From Stomorhina lunata (lineage: Eukaryota; Arthropoda; Insecta; Diptera; Rhiniidae), in the NCBI GenBank assembly GCA_933228675.1, contig OW121742.1, positions 38,105,255 through 38,169,254 on the forward strand: a stretch of DNA of 64,000 bases, written 5' to 3'. The position numbers and the translations under genes are program-made. Of this stretch, positions 50,736 through 63,542 are shown one piece after another. The number at the start of each line of letters is the position of its first letter. Position 1 is the first letter of the stretch. The notes under the pieces are model-generated. The model did no database searches and was not told the DNA's origin. It was given only the letters and a program-made list of their open reading frames with translations.

Positions 50736-53646
50736 ATAATTATTGAAAAATTCCCAATAAATTTTTCAAAAATTTATTATTTTTATGGAAAATATTTTTA
50801 AAATTTCTTATTTTTTTTTGGAAAATTTTCAAAAATTTCTTCTTTTAATAGGAAATTTTTCAAGAATTATAGAAAGTTTTTCAAAAAATTTCTTACCTTT
50901 ATAGGAAATTTTTCAACAATTTCTTATTTTTATAGGATTTTTTTCAAAATTTTTAATTTTTTAGAAAATTTTTAAAAAATTCTTATTTTTATATTAAAAT
51001 TTTCAAAAATTTCTTATTTTTATAGGAAATTTTTCAAAAATTTCTTACTTTTATAGGAAATTTTTCAAAAATTTCTTACTTTTATAGGAAAATTTTCAAA
51101 AATTTCTTATTTTTTATAGGAAATTTTTAAAAATTTTGCTATTTTTATAGGCAATTTTTCAAAATTAAATTATTATATATTAAATTAATTATTATAAATT
51201 ATTAAAAAAATTTCTTATTTTTATAGGAAATTCTCTAAAAAATTTTTCTATTTTTATAGTATTTTTTTTTTTTTTTTTGCAAAAATTATCTTTTTTTATA
51301 GAAATTTTTTCAAAAATTTCCTATTTTTATAGGAAAATTTCAAAAGTTTTTTTTTATAGGAAAATTTTCAAAAAATTTCCTATTTTTGATACAAAATTTT
51401 TGAAAAAATCTCTTACTTTTAGAGATAATTAAAAAAAATCCTACTTTTAGAGAAATTTTTCAACAATATCCTATTTTTATAGGAATTTTTTTAAAAATTT
51501 CCTATTTTTTATAGGAAATTTTTCAAAAATTTCGTTTTTTTTAATAGAAAATTTTTTAAAAATTTCTTATTTTTATGAGAAAATTTTCAAAAATTTTCTT
51601 ATTTTTATATAAATTTTTCAAAAACATCTTATTTTTAATTGAAATTGTTATAGTAGAAAATTTTTTAAAATTTCTTATTTTGATAGGAAATTTTTCAAAA
51701 ATTTCTTATTTTTATAAATTTTTTTTTTTTATAGAAAATTTTTCAAAAATTTCTTATTTTTATAAGAAAAATTTCAAAAAATTTCTTATTTTTATATAAA
51801 TTTTTCAAAACTTCTTCTCTTTAATTGAAATTGTTATACAAAATTTTTAAAAATTTTTTCTTTTGATAGGAAATTTTTCAAAATTTTCTTATTTTTATAG
51901 GAAATTTTTATAAAATTCCTTATTTTTTTTAGGAAATTTTTCAAAAAATTTCCTATTTTTAAATGAAAATTTTTCAAAAATTTCTTATTTTTATAGGAAA
52001 TTTTTATTTTTTTTTTATTTTGATAGGAAAGTTTTTTAAATATTTCCTGCTTTCATAGAAAATTTTTCAAAAAATTTCCAATTTTTATAGAAAATTTTTC
52101 AAAAATTTCCTATTTTTATAGAAAATTTTTCAAAAATTTTTTATATAAAAAAAATTCTAAAAATTTCTTATTTTCATTAAAAAAAAAAAAAAACAAAAAT
52201 TTCCTATTTTTATAGGAAATTTTCAAAAAATTTCCTATTTCTTTAGGAAATTAAAAAAAAATTCCTATTTTTATTGAAAATTTTTAAAAACTTCCAATTT
52301 TAAATAGCAAATTTTTAAAAATTTCCTATTTTTATAGGAAATTTTTAAAAAATTTTGCTTTTTTTTATAGGATAGTTTTAAAAAATTTGCTATCTTTATA
52401 GGAAATTTTTTAACCAAAATTGCTATTTTTTATAGAACTATACAAAAATTTTCTATTTTTCTAGAAAATTTTCCAAAAATTCCATATTTTTATAGGAAAT
52501 TTTTAAAAAATTTCCTATTTTTATAGGAAAACTTTTTAAAAATGTCCTATTTTTATAGGAAACTTTTTAAAAATTTCCCATTTTTATAGAAAATTTTTCA
52601 AAAATTTCTTATTTTATAGGAAACTATTCAAAAATTTCTTATCTTTATAGGAAATTTTTCAAAAATTTCTTAGCTTAAAAATGTAATAAATGTTAGTTTA
52701 ATTTTAAACAAGAAGATTTAAACTTTTTTCGTTCTTTATTTTCCTATAACATTGTATAGGAAATTTTTCAAAAATTTCCTTTTTTGATAAGAATTTTTTT
52801 CAAAACTTTCTTATTTTTATAAGAAAATTTTCAAAAATAGCTAATTTTTATAAAATTTTTTTAAAAACTTCTTATTTTTAATTGAAATTGTTACAGAAAA
52901 TTTTTTAAAAATTTCTTATTTTTATAGGAAATTTTTCGAAAATTTCTTATTTTTATAGGAAATTTTTCAAAAATTTCTTATTTTTATAGGAAATTTTTCA
53001 AAAATTTCTTATTTTTATAGGAAATTTTTATAAAATTTCTTATTTTTTTAGGAAATTTTTCAAAAATTTCCTATTTTTAAAGGAAAGTTTTTGAAAATTT
53101 TATTGTTATAGGAAATTTTTCAATTTGTTTTTATTTTGATAGGAATTTTTTTCAAAAATTTCCGATTTTTATAGAAAAATTTTTAAAAATTTCTCATAAA
53201 AAAAAAATCTAAAAATTTCTTATTTTTATTAAAAAACAAACAGAAATTTCCAATTTTGATTTCAAAAAATTTTCTATTTTTATAGGAAATTTTCAAAAAA
53301 TTTCCTATTTTTATAGGAATTTTCAAAAAAATTCCTATTTGATTAGGAGATTTTTAACAAATTTCCTATTTTTATAGGAAATTTTTAAAAAAATTTCATA
53401 GTTTTATAGGAAATTTTTAACAAATTTCCTATTTTTATAGGAAATTTTTAACAAATTATATCTCTTTAGGAAATTTTCTATTTTTTCTATTTTTATAGGA
53501 AACTTTTCAAAAATGTCCTATTTTTATAGAAAACTTTTCAAAAATTTCCCATTTTTATAGAAAATTTTTCAAAATTTCTTATTTTTATAGGATATTTTTT
53601 AAAAATTTCTTATTTTTATAGGAAACTATTCAAAAATTTCTTAGCT
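50736..53646 (-). repeat. 31-bp satellite arrays, family 2, reverse, in two blocks
   Basis: Reverse-orientation units (TTTTTATAGGAAATTTTTCA + AAAATTTCTTA) fill 50.74-52.67 and 52.74-53.65 kb, separated by a ~70-bp unique linker. Units are strongly diverged with many T-run changes. Most full units keep the TATAGGAAATTTTT segment. The frame at 51575-51799 is repeat-derived. Confidence 0.93.
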
Positions 53647-53740
53647 TAGAAATGTAATAAATGTTAGCTTAGTTTTAAACAGGAAGATTTAAACTAATAA
53701 CTACATATTTAAAGTTTTAGTTCTTTATTCTCCTCTAACA
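51700..53740. repeat. ~1-kb segmental duplication including unique linker
   Basis: The linker GCTTAAAAATGTAATAAATG...TTAAAC after the array at 52669-52728 recurs at 53643-53690 as GCTTAGAAATGTAATAAATG...TTAAAC, in both cases followed by GTTCTTTATT and a CCT-TAACA phrase. Upstream landmarks (CTAAAAATTTCTTATTTT + ATTAAAAAA at ~52150 and ~53205) repeat in the same order. An array plus its unique flank was duplicated in tandem, with small indels since. Confidence 0.8.
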
Positions 53741-54625
53741 ATGCTTCTATCTTGTTTAGCACTAATTTTCAAATCTAATGATCTCTTTCGCTTTATTTAT
53801 TAACTAAATTTATTCTACACAATATTCTGCTCTTTTATAAAAAAAAAAAACAAATTTATTACAACAAGTGTTAAGTACGCTAAAGATACGATAAAGAAAC
53901 TAAAAGCCAAATACATATTTGTAACAATTCATAGGATTAAAAAGGAATTGTAGATGTTAGAAGAAAACTAAAACGTATACGACTATAAATACCACATACT
54001 CTTATCTTAACTGCTTACAATCATATAAAATTTGATTCTTTTTTTTTCTTACTTTTTCACTTTAAAGTCATATTTTCAAAGGATTTTATAAGAAGTCTTA
54101 ACATGGTTGTTTCCTTTTTACTGCAATTTTCTTTTGCAAAAAAAAAACTATAAAAGAACTCACGCACACACAAACACTAGAACACAAAAAGAAGGAGGGA
54201 AAAAAAACGACTGAATTAATATAATAAATTTACAAAAAATGAAGCGGAAATAACGAAAAATATGTACAATGTGATTGTGTTTGTGTGTGTGCTAAGAAAA
54301 TGGAAAAACTTTAAGGCATTTGTTTGTGTGTGTGTGTATATATATTAAAGTCTGAACTAGTTGTAGTTGTCGCTATTATACAGAACCATTCAAGTAGTGG
54401 GAAGTTAACTAAATGCACTTTTGTTATACATAGAAAAGTATAATAACGGGACAAAAAGGAAAAAAACGTTCAAATATAAAAAGCTGGAAATATACAAAGA
54501 AAAACTAAAGATGACTTTTATCGCTAAAGCAAAAGGATAAATATAATACTTCCACAAACACTTACAAATACATACAAGTGTTTATAAATTAACAAAGGAT
54601 ATTCTAAAAAAGGATGTTTTTATTT
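53647..54625. other. Unique AT-rich sequence with short (GT)n/(CA)n tracts
   Basis: Simple tracts occur at about 54163-54175 (CA), 54277-54291 (GT) and 54322-54345 (GT then TATATA). No gene, RNA or transposon signature is seen. Confidence 0.55.
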
Positions 54626-56835
54626 TGAAAATAATAGTTTCCCATAAAAATTTCTTATTTTTATATGAAATTTTTCAAAAAATTTACTTTTTTATATTAT
54701 CATTTTCCAAAATTTCTTATTTTTATAAAAAATTTTTGAAAAATCTCTTATGTTAATAGAAAACTTTTCAAACATTTTTTATTTTTATAGGAAATTTTTC
54801 AAAAAATTCGTATTTTTATAAAAAAAATTTTCAAAAAGTTCTTATTTTTACAAAAAATGTTAAAAAAATTCTTAGTTTTATAGCAAAATTTTCAAAAATT
54901 TCTTATTTTTATAGCAAATTTTTAAAAAAGTTCTTATTTTTATAGGAAATTTTTAAAAAATTTCTTATTTTTATAGGAAATTTTTAAAAAATTTCTTATT
55001 TTTATAGGAAATTTTTAAAGAATTTCTTATTTTTATAGGAAATTTTTAAAAAATTTTTTATTTTTATAGGAAATTTTTAAAGAATTTCTTATTTTTATAG
55101 GAAATTTTTAAAAAATTTCTTATTTTTATAGCAAATTTTTAAAAAATTTCTTATTTTTATGGCAAATTTTTAAAAAATTTCTTATTTTTATAAGAAAATT
55201 TTTAAAAAATTTCTTATTTTTATAGAAAATTTCATATTCTTATAGGAAATTTTTACGAAATATTCTTATTTTTTTTTTAAATTTTTCAAAAGCTTCTTAT
55301 TTTTATATAAGATTTTTCAAAATTGTATTATTTTTTTAGGAAATTTAATTTAAAAATGTTCTTATTTTCTTTAGAAAACTTTTCAAAACTTTTTATTTGT
55401 ATAGAAAATTTTCAAAAATTTCTGATTTTAATAGGAAATTTTTCAAAAATTTCTTAACTTAATAAAAAATTTTGCAAAAATTTGTTATTTTTATACAAAT
55501 TTTTGAAAAATTTCTTATTTTTATAGGAAATTTTTCGAAAATTTCATATTTTTATAGGAAATTTTACAAAAGTTTCTTATTTTGATAGAAAATTTTTAAA
55601 ACATTTCTTATTTTGTAGGAAACTTTTCAAAAATTTCTTATTTTTATAGGAAATTTTTCTTATTTTTATATGAAATTTTTCAAAAATTTCTTTTCTTTAT
55701 AGAAGAATTTTCAAAAATTTCCATCCTTTTGAAAAATTTTCTTATTTTTATAAGAAATTTTTCAAAAATTTTGAAAAATGTCTTATTTTAAGAGAAAACT
55801 TTTCAATTTTTTTTATTTTTATAGGAAATTTTTCAAAAATTTCTTATTTTTATAGGAAAATTTTCAAAACTTTCTTATTTTTATAGGAAATTTTTAAAAA
55901 AATTTCTTATTTTTATAGGAAATTTTTCAAATATTTCTTATTTTTATAGAAAATTTTTCAAAAATTTCTTATTTTTATAGGAAATTTTTCAAAAAATTTC
56001 TTTTTTTTATAGGAAATTTTTCAAAAAATTTCTTATTTTTATAGGAAATTTTTCAAAAATTTCCTATTTTATAGGAAATTTTTCAAAAATTTTCTATTTT
56101 ATAGGAAATTTTTCAAAAATTTTCTATTTTTATATGGAATTTTTCAGAAATTTCCTATTTTTATAGGAAGTTTTTCAAAAATTTTATATTTTTATAAAAA
56201 AATTTTCAAAAATTTCATATTTTTATGGGAAAATTTTCAAAAATTTCATATTTCATAGGAAATTTTTCAAAAATTTTATTACTTTATAGGAAATTTTTAA
56301 TTTTTATAGAAACATTTTGAAAGACTGCATATTTTATAGGAAATTTTTCAAAACTTTTTTATTTTTATAGGAAATTTTTCTAAACTTTCTTATTTTTATA
56401 GGAAATATTTCACTTATTTTTGTAAGTAATTTTAAAAAAATTTCTCATTTTTACAAGAAATTTTTTAAAAATTTCTTATTTTCACAGGAAATTTTTCAAA
56501 AATTTGTTGTTTCCATTGGAATTTTTCAAAAACATTTTTAATTGGAGATTTTTCAAAAATTTCTTATTTTTATAGGAATTTTTTAAAAAATGTCTTATTT
56601 TTAAACGAAATTTTTTAAAATTTATTGTTTTTACAGGAAATTTTTTTTTTTATTTCTTAGTTTCATTGAAAATTTTTAAAAAATTTCTTATTTTTATATG
56701 AAATTTTTTAAAAATTTCTTATTTTATAGGAAATTTTTCAAAATTGTTTTTTTTATAGAAAATTGTTAAAAAATTTCTTATTTTTATATGAAATTTTTAA
56801 TTTTTTTTATAAGAAATTTCTCAAAAATTTCTTAG
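54626..56835 (-). repeat. 31-bp satellite array, family 2, reverse
   Basis: Tandem units TTTTTATAGGAAATTTTTAA/CA + AAAATTTCTTA. A more homogeneous stretch near 54.90-55.20 kb uses the AAAAAATTT variant, and 55.80-56.10 kb uses the CAAAAATTT variant. The remainder is diverged. No coding potential. Confidence 0.93.
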
Positions 56836-58262
56836 CACCCTTTTAAAACATTTTAGTTTGTTTTAACTAGATCCTGGCTATCTCTGTATGTTTAGGGAAA
56901 AAAATTACCCCAGAATATATAAGAAACACGAAAAATCCAACTAAAATAACGCTATAACATTTAACTAACATAAGACGCATAAAGCGTAACTTAAGCGACC
57001 AAAGTCATAAAATCTGTTAGTAAAGGAGTCAAGTAAATTAACAAAAAAATAATAAGAATATTATACAAATACATGCACAAGACAGATACACAAACAAACA
57101 TTTCTTACTAACTTTATAGCATTTTAAGAAAAAAGCGGAAAAATACAATAAAGGGAGAAAGAGTCTGAGATTTGTATGTATATGTGTTGGTAGTATGTGT
57201 ATGTGAGGAAATAGCTTAAATGGAGGAAATAAAGGCAACTTGACTATAAAAAACTAACCAAAAGATATCCCAAAATGAAAAAAAAAACGTGAAGAATGTT
57301 TAAAGAAAATTCAAACCACTCAGAGTCAAACTATAAAATCCACAACAACAACAACGAATATCTCAAGAGTCAGTTAAGTTTTGTCAAAAAAAAATTATAT
57401 CCTTTAAAAACGACAACTATGAAATCCTTACGCTGACACAGCAACATTCATAAACTAAGACATTAATGTGCATTTATATGCACATATGATGGGATCTAGT
57501 TCGAGGAGATACAAATGAATGAATGCACTTTTAAAGTTAAAAATAGTCTTGAAATACACTGAAAAAATTTAACGATAGTTGGAACTTATATGTTCACAGA
57601 AATATGGAAAGTTGTCCTAAATGACCCATATTTTGGTAAATTTTAAAAAAGACCATGACAATCTATGGTATATGATCGATTTTGATCTACCACTTTCATC
57701 AGTACTATTTCTCTCAGTGCATTTCGCCTCACTTTATTATTTTGTCTATGTCCTTTCATATATTTTTCGATTGTTGTTTTCTAGCCAGCTTAACTTTAGC
57801 ACTCTCATAACCTTAGTCCATTTTTTTTTTCTTCTTTTTGTAACCCCAGCCTTTTTTCATTTATTTTATATTGTTTTCATTGTCCGCCTTTCTTTTGTGA
57901 CTTAAACTTGCGTTTTTTCCACAACTTTTTCTTTTTGTTCATTTAGTATAAATTTATGACTTTTTGTGTTTGACCACATAGTATTAATGGTCACATCATG
58001 GCTAAAGGAATTTAGCAGGACAAAGGATCTCGCAAGTATATACATATGTTGCATATATAGACATATATATGAGCATTATATGTGTGTTAGAGGTTTTTAT
58101 TTGATTTTCATAAACATAATCAAAATGAAAATCATAATAATTGTAATAGTGTTGAAAGGCAAATAGAAGAAAATTAAAAATAACTTACAGACTTTGGGTG
58201 ATTACAATATGAATGTGAAAGGAGCTATTAAAAATGTTTACTCAGTCTCCGCATATTTTCGA
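56836..58262. other. Unique AT-rich sequence, no gene seen
   Basis: Frames at 57038-57238 (-), 57621-57905 (+) and 57966-58166 (+) are hydrophobic or low complexity and have no recognised domain. The 57.69-57.90 kb stretch is T/C-rich on the plus strand. Confidence 0.5.
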
Positions 58263-60055
58263 CATTATCTCGAAATTTCTTATTTTGTAGGAAATTTTTC
58301 AAAAATTTGTTATTTTTATAGGAAATTTTTTCAAAAAATGTCTTATTTTTATAGAAAATTTTTCAAAATTTCATTATTTCTATAGGAAATTTTTACAAAA
58401 TTTCTTATTTTTATAAGAAATTTTTCAAATATTTCTTATTTTTATATTTTTATAGGAAATTTTTCAAAAATTTCATATTTTATTGAAATTTTTTTTATTT
58501 CTTATTTTTATAAGAAATTTTTTTAAAATTTCTTATTTTTATATTAAATTTTACAAAAATTTCCTATTTTTATAAGAAATTTTTAAAAAATTTCTTATTT
58601 TTATAGAAAATTTTTCAAGTTTCTTATTTTTATATGAATTTTTTCCAAAAATTTCTTATTTTTATAGGAAATTTATAAAAAAAAATTTAATTTTATAGGA
58701 AATTCTTCAAAAATTTCTTAATTTTATAGGAAATGTTTCAAAAAACTTCTTATTTTTATAGGAAATTTTTCAAAAATTTCTTTTCTCTATGGTTTCTTTT
58801 TAAAATTTTGTTATTTTTATAGGAAAGTTTTCAAAAATCTCTTATTTTTATAGGAAATTTTTAAAAAATTTCTAATTTTTATAGGAATTTTTTTCAAAAG
58901 TTTCTTATTTTTATAGAAAATTTTTCAAAAATTTCTTATTTTTTAGGAAATTTTTTCAAAAAATGTCTTATTTTTATAGGAAATTTTTCAAAATTTCATT
59001 ATTTCTATAGGAAATTTTTAAAAAATTTCTTATTTTTATAAGAAATTTTTCAAAAATTTCTTATTTTTATATTTTTATAGGAAATTTTTCAAAAATTTCA
59101 TATTTTATTGAATTTTTTTTTATTTCTTAGTTTTATAAGAAATTTTTTTAAAATTTCTTATTTTTATATTAAATTTTACAAAAATTTCCTATTTTTATAA
59201 GAAATTTTTAAAAAATTTCTTATTTTTATAGAAAATTTTTCAAGTTTCTTATTTTTATATGAATTTTTTCCAAAAATTTCTTATTTTTATAGGAAATTTA
59301 TAAAAAAAAATTTAATTTTATAGGAAATTCTTCAAAAATTTCTTAATTTTATAGGAAATGTTTCAAAAAACTTCTTATTTTTATAGGAAATTTTTCAAAA
59401 ATTTCTTTTTTTCTATGGTTTCTTTTTAAAATTTTGCTATTTTTATAGGAAAGTTTTCAAAAATCTCTTAGTTTTATAGGAAATTTTTAAAAAATTTCTA
59501 ATTTTTTTAGGAATTTTTTTCAAAAGTTTCTTTTTTTTTATTAAAAATTTTTCAAAAATTTCTTATTTTGATAAGTAATTTTTCAAAAATTTCTTATTTC
59601 TATAGGAAATTTTTCAAAAATTTCTTATTTTTATAGGAAATTTTTCAAAAATGTCCTAATTTTATAGGAAATTTGTCAAAAATGTCTTATTTTTATATGA
59701 AATTTTTCAAAAATTGTTTATTTTTATAAGAAACTTTTCAAAAACTTCTTATTTTTATAGGACATTTTTCAAAAATTTCCTAATTTTGTAAGAAATTTTT
59801 CAAAAATTTCTTATTTTTATAGGTAATTTTTCAAAAATTTCTTATTTTTATAGAAAATTTTTTAAAAATTTCTTATTTTTATAGGAAATTTTTCAAAAAT
59901 TTCTTAATTTAATAAGAAGTTTATCAAAAATTTCATATTTTTATAGGAAATTTTTCAAAAACTTCATATTTTTATAGGAAAGTTTTCAAAAATTTCATAT
60001 TTTTATAGAAATTTTTTCAAAAATTTCATATTTTTATAGGATTTTTTTCAAAAAT
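58263..60055 (-). repeat. 31-bp satellite array, family 2, reverse
   Basis: Reverse-orientation units as in the preceding arrays, starting within CGAAATTTCTTATTTTGTAG and ending at TTTCAAAAATGGATAAG. It contains a ~625-bp tandem duplication (listed separately). The frame at 58194-58385 enters the repeat and is not supported as a gene. Confidence 0.94.
58320..59545. repeat. Two ~625-bp higher-order copies within the array
   Basis: The landmark TTCAAAAAATGTCTTATTTT lies near 58330 and again near 58955. The odd phrase CTATGGTTTCTTTTTAAAAT lies at about 58788 and 59413. Both pairs are offset by exactly 625 bp. Intervening unit-by-unit differences are preserved between copies with only a few substitutions, so this is a recent duplication of ~20 satellite units. 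Confidence 0.9.
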
Positions 60056-62285
60056 GGATAAGTTTTATCCAAAATCGTTAATAGATATTTCGTGCGGAAC
60101 ACTTTTTATAGGAGGAATTTCTCTATTATCGTAGCTTCCAGGGCTTATAGATTCCCCGAAGAGCACCTGTAGAAAATATCAAATTTAACACAGACTCTTC
60201 ATAGTCTTAAAAAATAAATTATAACAGTTTTTTTCACAAGAAAATTTTAAAATGAAAACTTTCTATGAAAAAATTAGCATGAAAATTGTATATCTAAACA
60301 AATTCTATAAATTAATTGTTTAAACAAATTTTCGGTTTATTAAACAAAAAATTTTTAAAAAATTCAAAATAAATTTAATTATCTTCAATTTTCACATGAA
60401 ATCAACAAAAAAAATTCAACAGAATTAAATATAATTTGAAATAAATTCTTTGTCAACAAAGTAAAGGGCTAAATAATAATAGCAAATAAAATACAGCAGA
60501 ACAAAAAAATTATTACCAAGTAAAAAAACATTAATTCAATAAAATTTTTTATCTATTTATTCCCACAAAATATAACACAAATACAAAAAAAAAAACATTT
60601 ACATACAAATATAAATGTCTCGGTATAAGTAAATACTTTGTGTGTATACAATTTCGTTTTCCATGTAAACAAATAAAATCTATTTTATTTTCAACAAATA
60701 AACAAATGAAAAACAACAGAAAAAAAAAATAAAAAGCAACAACAACACCTTTGGGAAATTAATATCCTTTTGAAAAACACGAGTCAAAGTCACGCGGCAG
60801 GAACCCGTGAGTTCAGCATTTAAGAGTTGCCAAGTGCAACTTAACAACAACTATAGTAACAAATAAAATACAAACAAACACCAACACCAATACACAGACA
60901 GTTGTAAAATTCTCAAAAACTAAAAACCGATTTTTACTTTTAATATGCATTTCTCTACCCCCTCCTATCCCCCCCAGTATCACAGAAAAATATGAAAAAA
61001 TATTTTTTTCACAAAAAAAAAAACAAGAATTAAATGAAATTTCATTTTTGCAACAAAGAGAAAAAAATTGCTAGAAAAAATCATACAAAATAACAATATT
61101 CATGCAACACATCAGCAACATAAACGTTGATATACAATTACACATTTTGTTTAACGTTTGTATTTGTTATATACATACATACATACATACATACATAAAT
61201 ACATATACCCATTCATCCTTTACCTCTTTTACACAGACATGCGTTGCTGTGACAACAACAAATAAAAATCATATGAATAAACACACACACACTCACAAAC
61301 ACATACAGACTCAAAGTCCTTGTTTGAGAATAAATGTTTTTACTTGTATCCTTGCAGCATTTTGTCGCTTATTACAACAACTTGTTTTATATAACAAATG
61401 AATGATTACGAAAAAATTTTGAAAGAATTTATTCATAATTTAGTCTTAGTCTAACTACTCAGATACAAATAAAAGATCGATAATGACTGATTGCTAGTTT
61501 TTGCTTATGTTATAGACAACATTTGGGTCACTTGGGTCCAGAAATGGTTCCTTTTTTTCTAGAAGGATTAAAAAGAAGAGTCTCTTGACAAAATCTCGAA
61601 TAGAGCCAACCAGTTGCTATATTAAATGGAACAATTTTACAAACATTAACCCTCTGCGACTGAAGTGTAGTCTAGCAGACACCAACAAAGTCAAATTTAA
61701 TGATTAGTTTTGCGATTTTTCAAAAAAAATATTTTTTTTGCAAATAATAATTCGTATTTATTCTGTCTTTCAAATAATATATAATGTATGGTTTTCGTTT
61801 TGTCTAGAATTAGGGTTAATCCTCCTGAAAAGATTGCCTAACCAACCATCGAAATGCGTCGAGGAAAGGTTTCCCCACCAACATTTTTTGGTTTTATCCA
61901 AAAACTATTTGTTACAATAATAAATAACTGTAATAAATTGGGATCTTAGTGCAATACACTAGAGTAAAACTTTTTAAGAAAAATTATTTCCAAAACGACT
62001 GCTCAGATTAGAAACATAATTAGTGTTTCTGAAAGATAATTTTGTTGCTTAGTTCAAAAAAATAAAAAGTTTTCGAGTTATGAGAATAATTATTGCTCAA
62101 CCGCCTCCATTTTTTTATAACACAATATCTCGAAAACTAGAGTTATCCTAAAAAACGGTTAGTTCAATTGATTTCAGCGCTTACGAATTATCTTTACTCC
62201 CTAGGTCTCCTTTTTGTCTGTTTTTTCAACTAGCACAGTGTAATTAAACACGGCTTTGTTAGTATTCTAAAACGGATTTGGGAAG
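60056..62285. other. Unique AT-rich sequence with an isolated GC-richer patch
   Basis: No gene is recognised. An (ATAC)n tract lies at 61170-61199. A less AT-rich patch at 60780-60850 (AAGTCACGCGGCAGGAACCC) stands out and could be a regulatory or transcribed segment. Frames at 61102-61401 and 61738-61920 lack domains. Confidence 0.5.
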
Positions 62286-62289
62286 ATAT

Positions 62290-63055
62290 AAGCCATGGAA
62301 ATGGTATCTGGTAGTCTACCACGTCATAAGAAGCGAGTAACCCAGATGAGAAACCCTAAGATCTGCAACTGCAAGGCAATAACAGAGGAAATGATTGACC
62401 ACCACTTGCTCTTTAAAGTAACGACAACTTCTACAGTAGTCATGTGATTTCTCATGTGATTAAGTCTTCTGGCATATAGCAGGGTCTGTAGCGCTCTAGA
62501 GATACCAAAACCTCATATATTAATTCAGCCTTAAGACTAACCTGACCAGTCTAAGACTAAACAAGTGGTTACTGTGGTCCCAGTTACTTAGTCTTTGCTA
62601 ATCTATATAGAAATAGCTTAATTTTCAATTCGACTTTTAGCGGTATACCTATATAATGGTCAATGCCTTCATGATCAAGTACAGCACCAGTTTTGTTAAG
62701 GTTATCCATAGCAAAGATACCAGTTACATCGTTATGACTGAGTACCGATAAAAAGTTATATATTGGAATAAGTAGCCATTTCCTTGGCGAATGAATTCAC
62801 GGCATTCACGACTCCTTGAGGAACTCGTGAAATAAAATATGGAATTAATGGCAGCTTGACTATCAGACTGCAGAAGCAAATATCTTTTTTATATATTCTG
62901 CCTTATCTTCTTTTTTTAGTTGCCCTGTATATAGCAGTTATTTCGGTCTGATTAATACTGCTCATCTTTGAAGTCTTAAAATAATTTTCCCTGGTAGTAG
63001 AATTAAGATGCCGCTACCCTTTGATTCATCTGTGTATATTATTACGTTTTTTCCA
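62290..63055 (-). pseudogene. Degraded non-LTR retrotransposon 3' end (RNase H + zinc-finger-like tail)
   Basis: Read on the minus strand, fragments in different frames line up with the C-terminal part of an I/Jockey-type LINE pol. Near 63050 is GKNVIIYTDESKGSGI (RNase H first strand, expected YTDGSK). Near 62960 is NQTEITAIYRATK (expected QAEITAI). Near 62880 is LQSDSQAAINS (the SDSQAAI motif). Near 62385 is NHFLCYCLAVADLRVSHLGY (expected HFLC.CPAL...R...LG). Frameshifts and stops separate the pieces, so the copy is dead. The reverse-transcriptase part would lie beyond 63.06 kb but is not seen; a candidate LTR sits there instead. Confidence 0.7.
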
Positions 63056-63115
63056 TTAAAAACGTGGAAGGAATTCTTTTTGCAAAACAACCGAAAACAA
63101 AATTAAAACTCTCTA

Positions 63116-63542
63116 TGTAGTTTTACAAAGTTATGTTTTTATTAACTTTAGAGTTAATCACGTTGAACACACTTTCACAAAAACTGTAAACAAACTTTAC
63201 AAAACTGCTTTAAAAATTTTCTTAGTCTCACTGTTCTCTCATACGCGTCTCAATTAAAACTGTTCCCACAATATTCGTTCATCGGCCTTATATAGTAGAG
63301 AAGAGTGTTTCTAGCATTTTCTGCAGATGTAAACAAAAAGCTGCTGTCGTTGATTACACTAACAATGATTACACTAACATGATCAAGAACGCACTCACAC
63401 ATACGTTGCACAAATAGATTAACTGAAGTTAAAAGCAACAGAGAGAGAGAATGTAGATAAAAGAGAAAAATGTTTCTATACTCTTTACAGCAAATAAGAG
63501 ACACATGTTGCTCTGCTTATAGACATAAACAGAATAACAACA
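63116..63542 (-). mobile_element. Candidate solo LTR (TG...CA), minus orientation
   Basis: On the minus strand a ~427-bp segment begins TGTTGTTATTCTGT and ends GTAAAACTACA. A TATATAAGG box lies at 63294-63286 and an AATAAA signal at 63143-63138, in the order expected for U3-R-U5. No primer-binding site, polypurine tract or second LTR is visible. I could not find a convincing 4-5-bp target duplication, so the ends are approximate. The 84-codon minus frame at 63250-63504 lies inside and is probably incidental. Confidence 0.45.

Noticed and set aside
61646..61819. TTAA-CCCT ... AGGG-TTAA as a tiny piggyBac-type MITE
   Set aside because: Only four terminal bases match between the ends. TTAA is common in this AT-rich DNA, so chance is likely.
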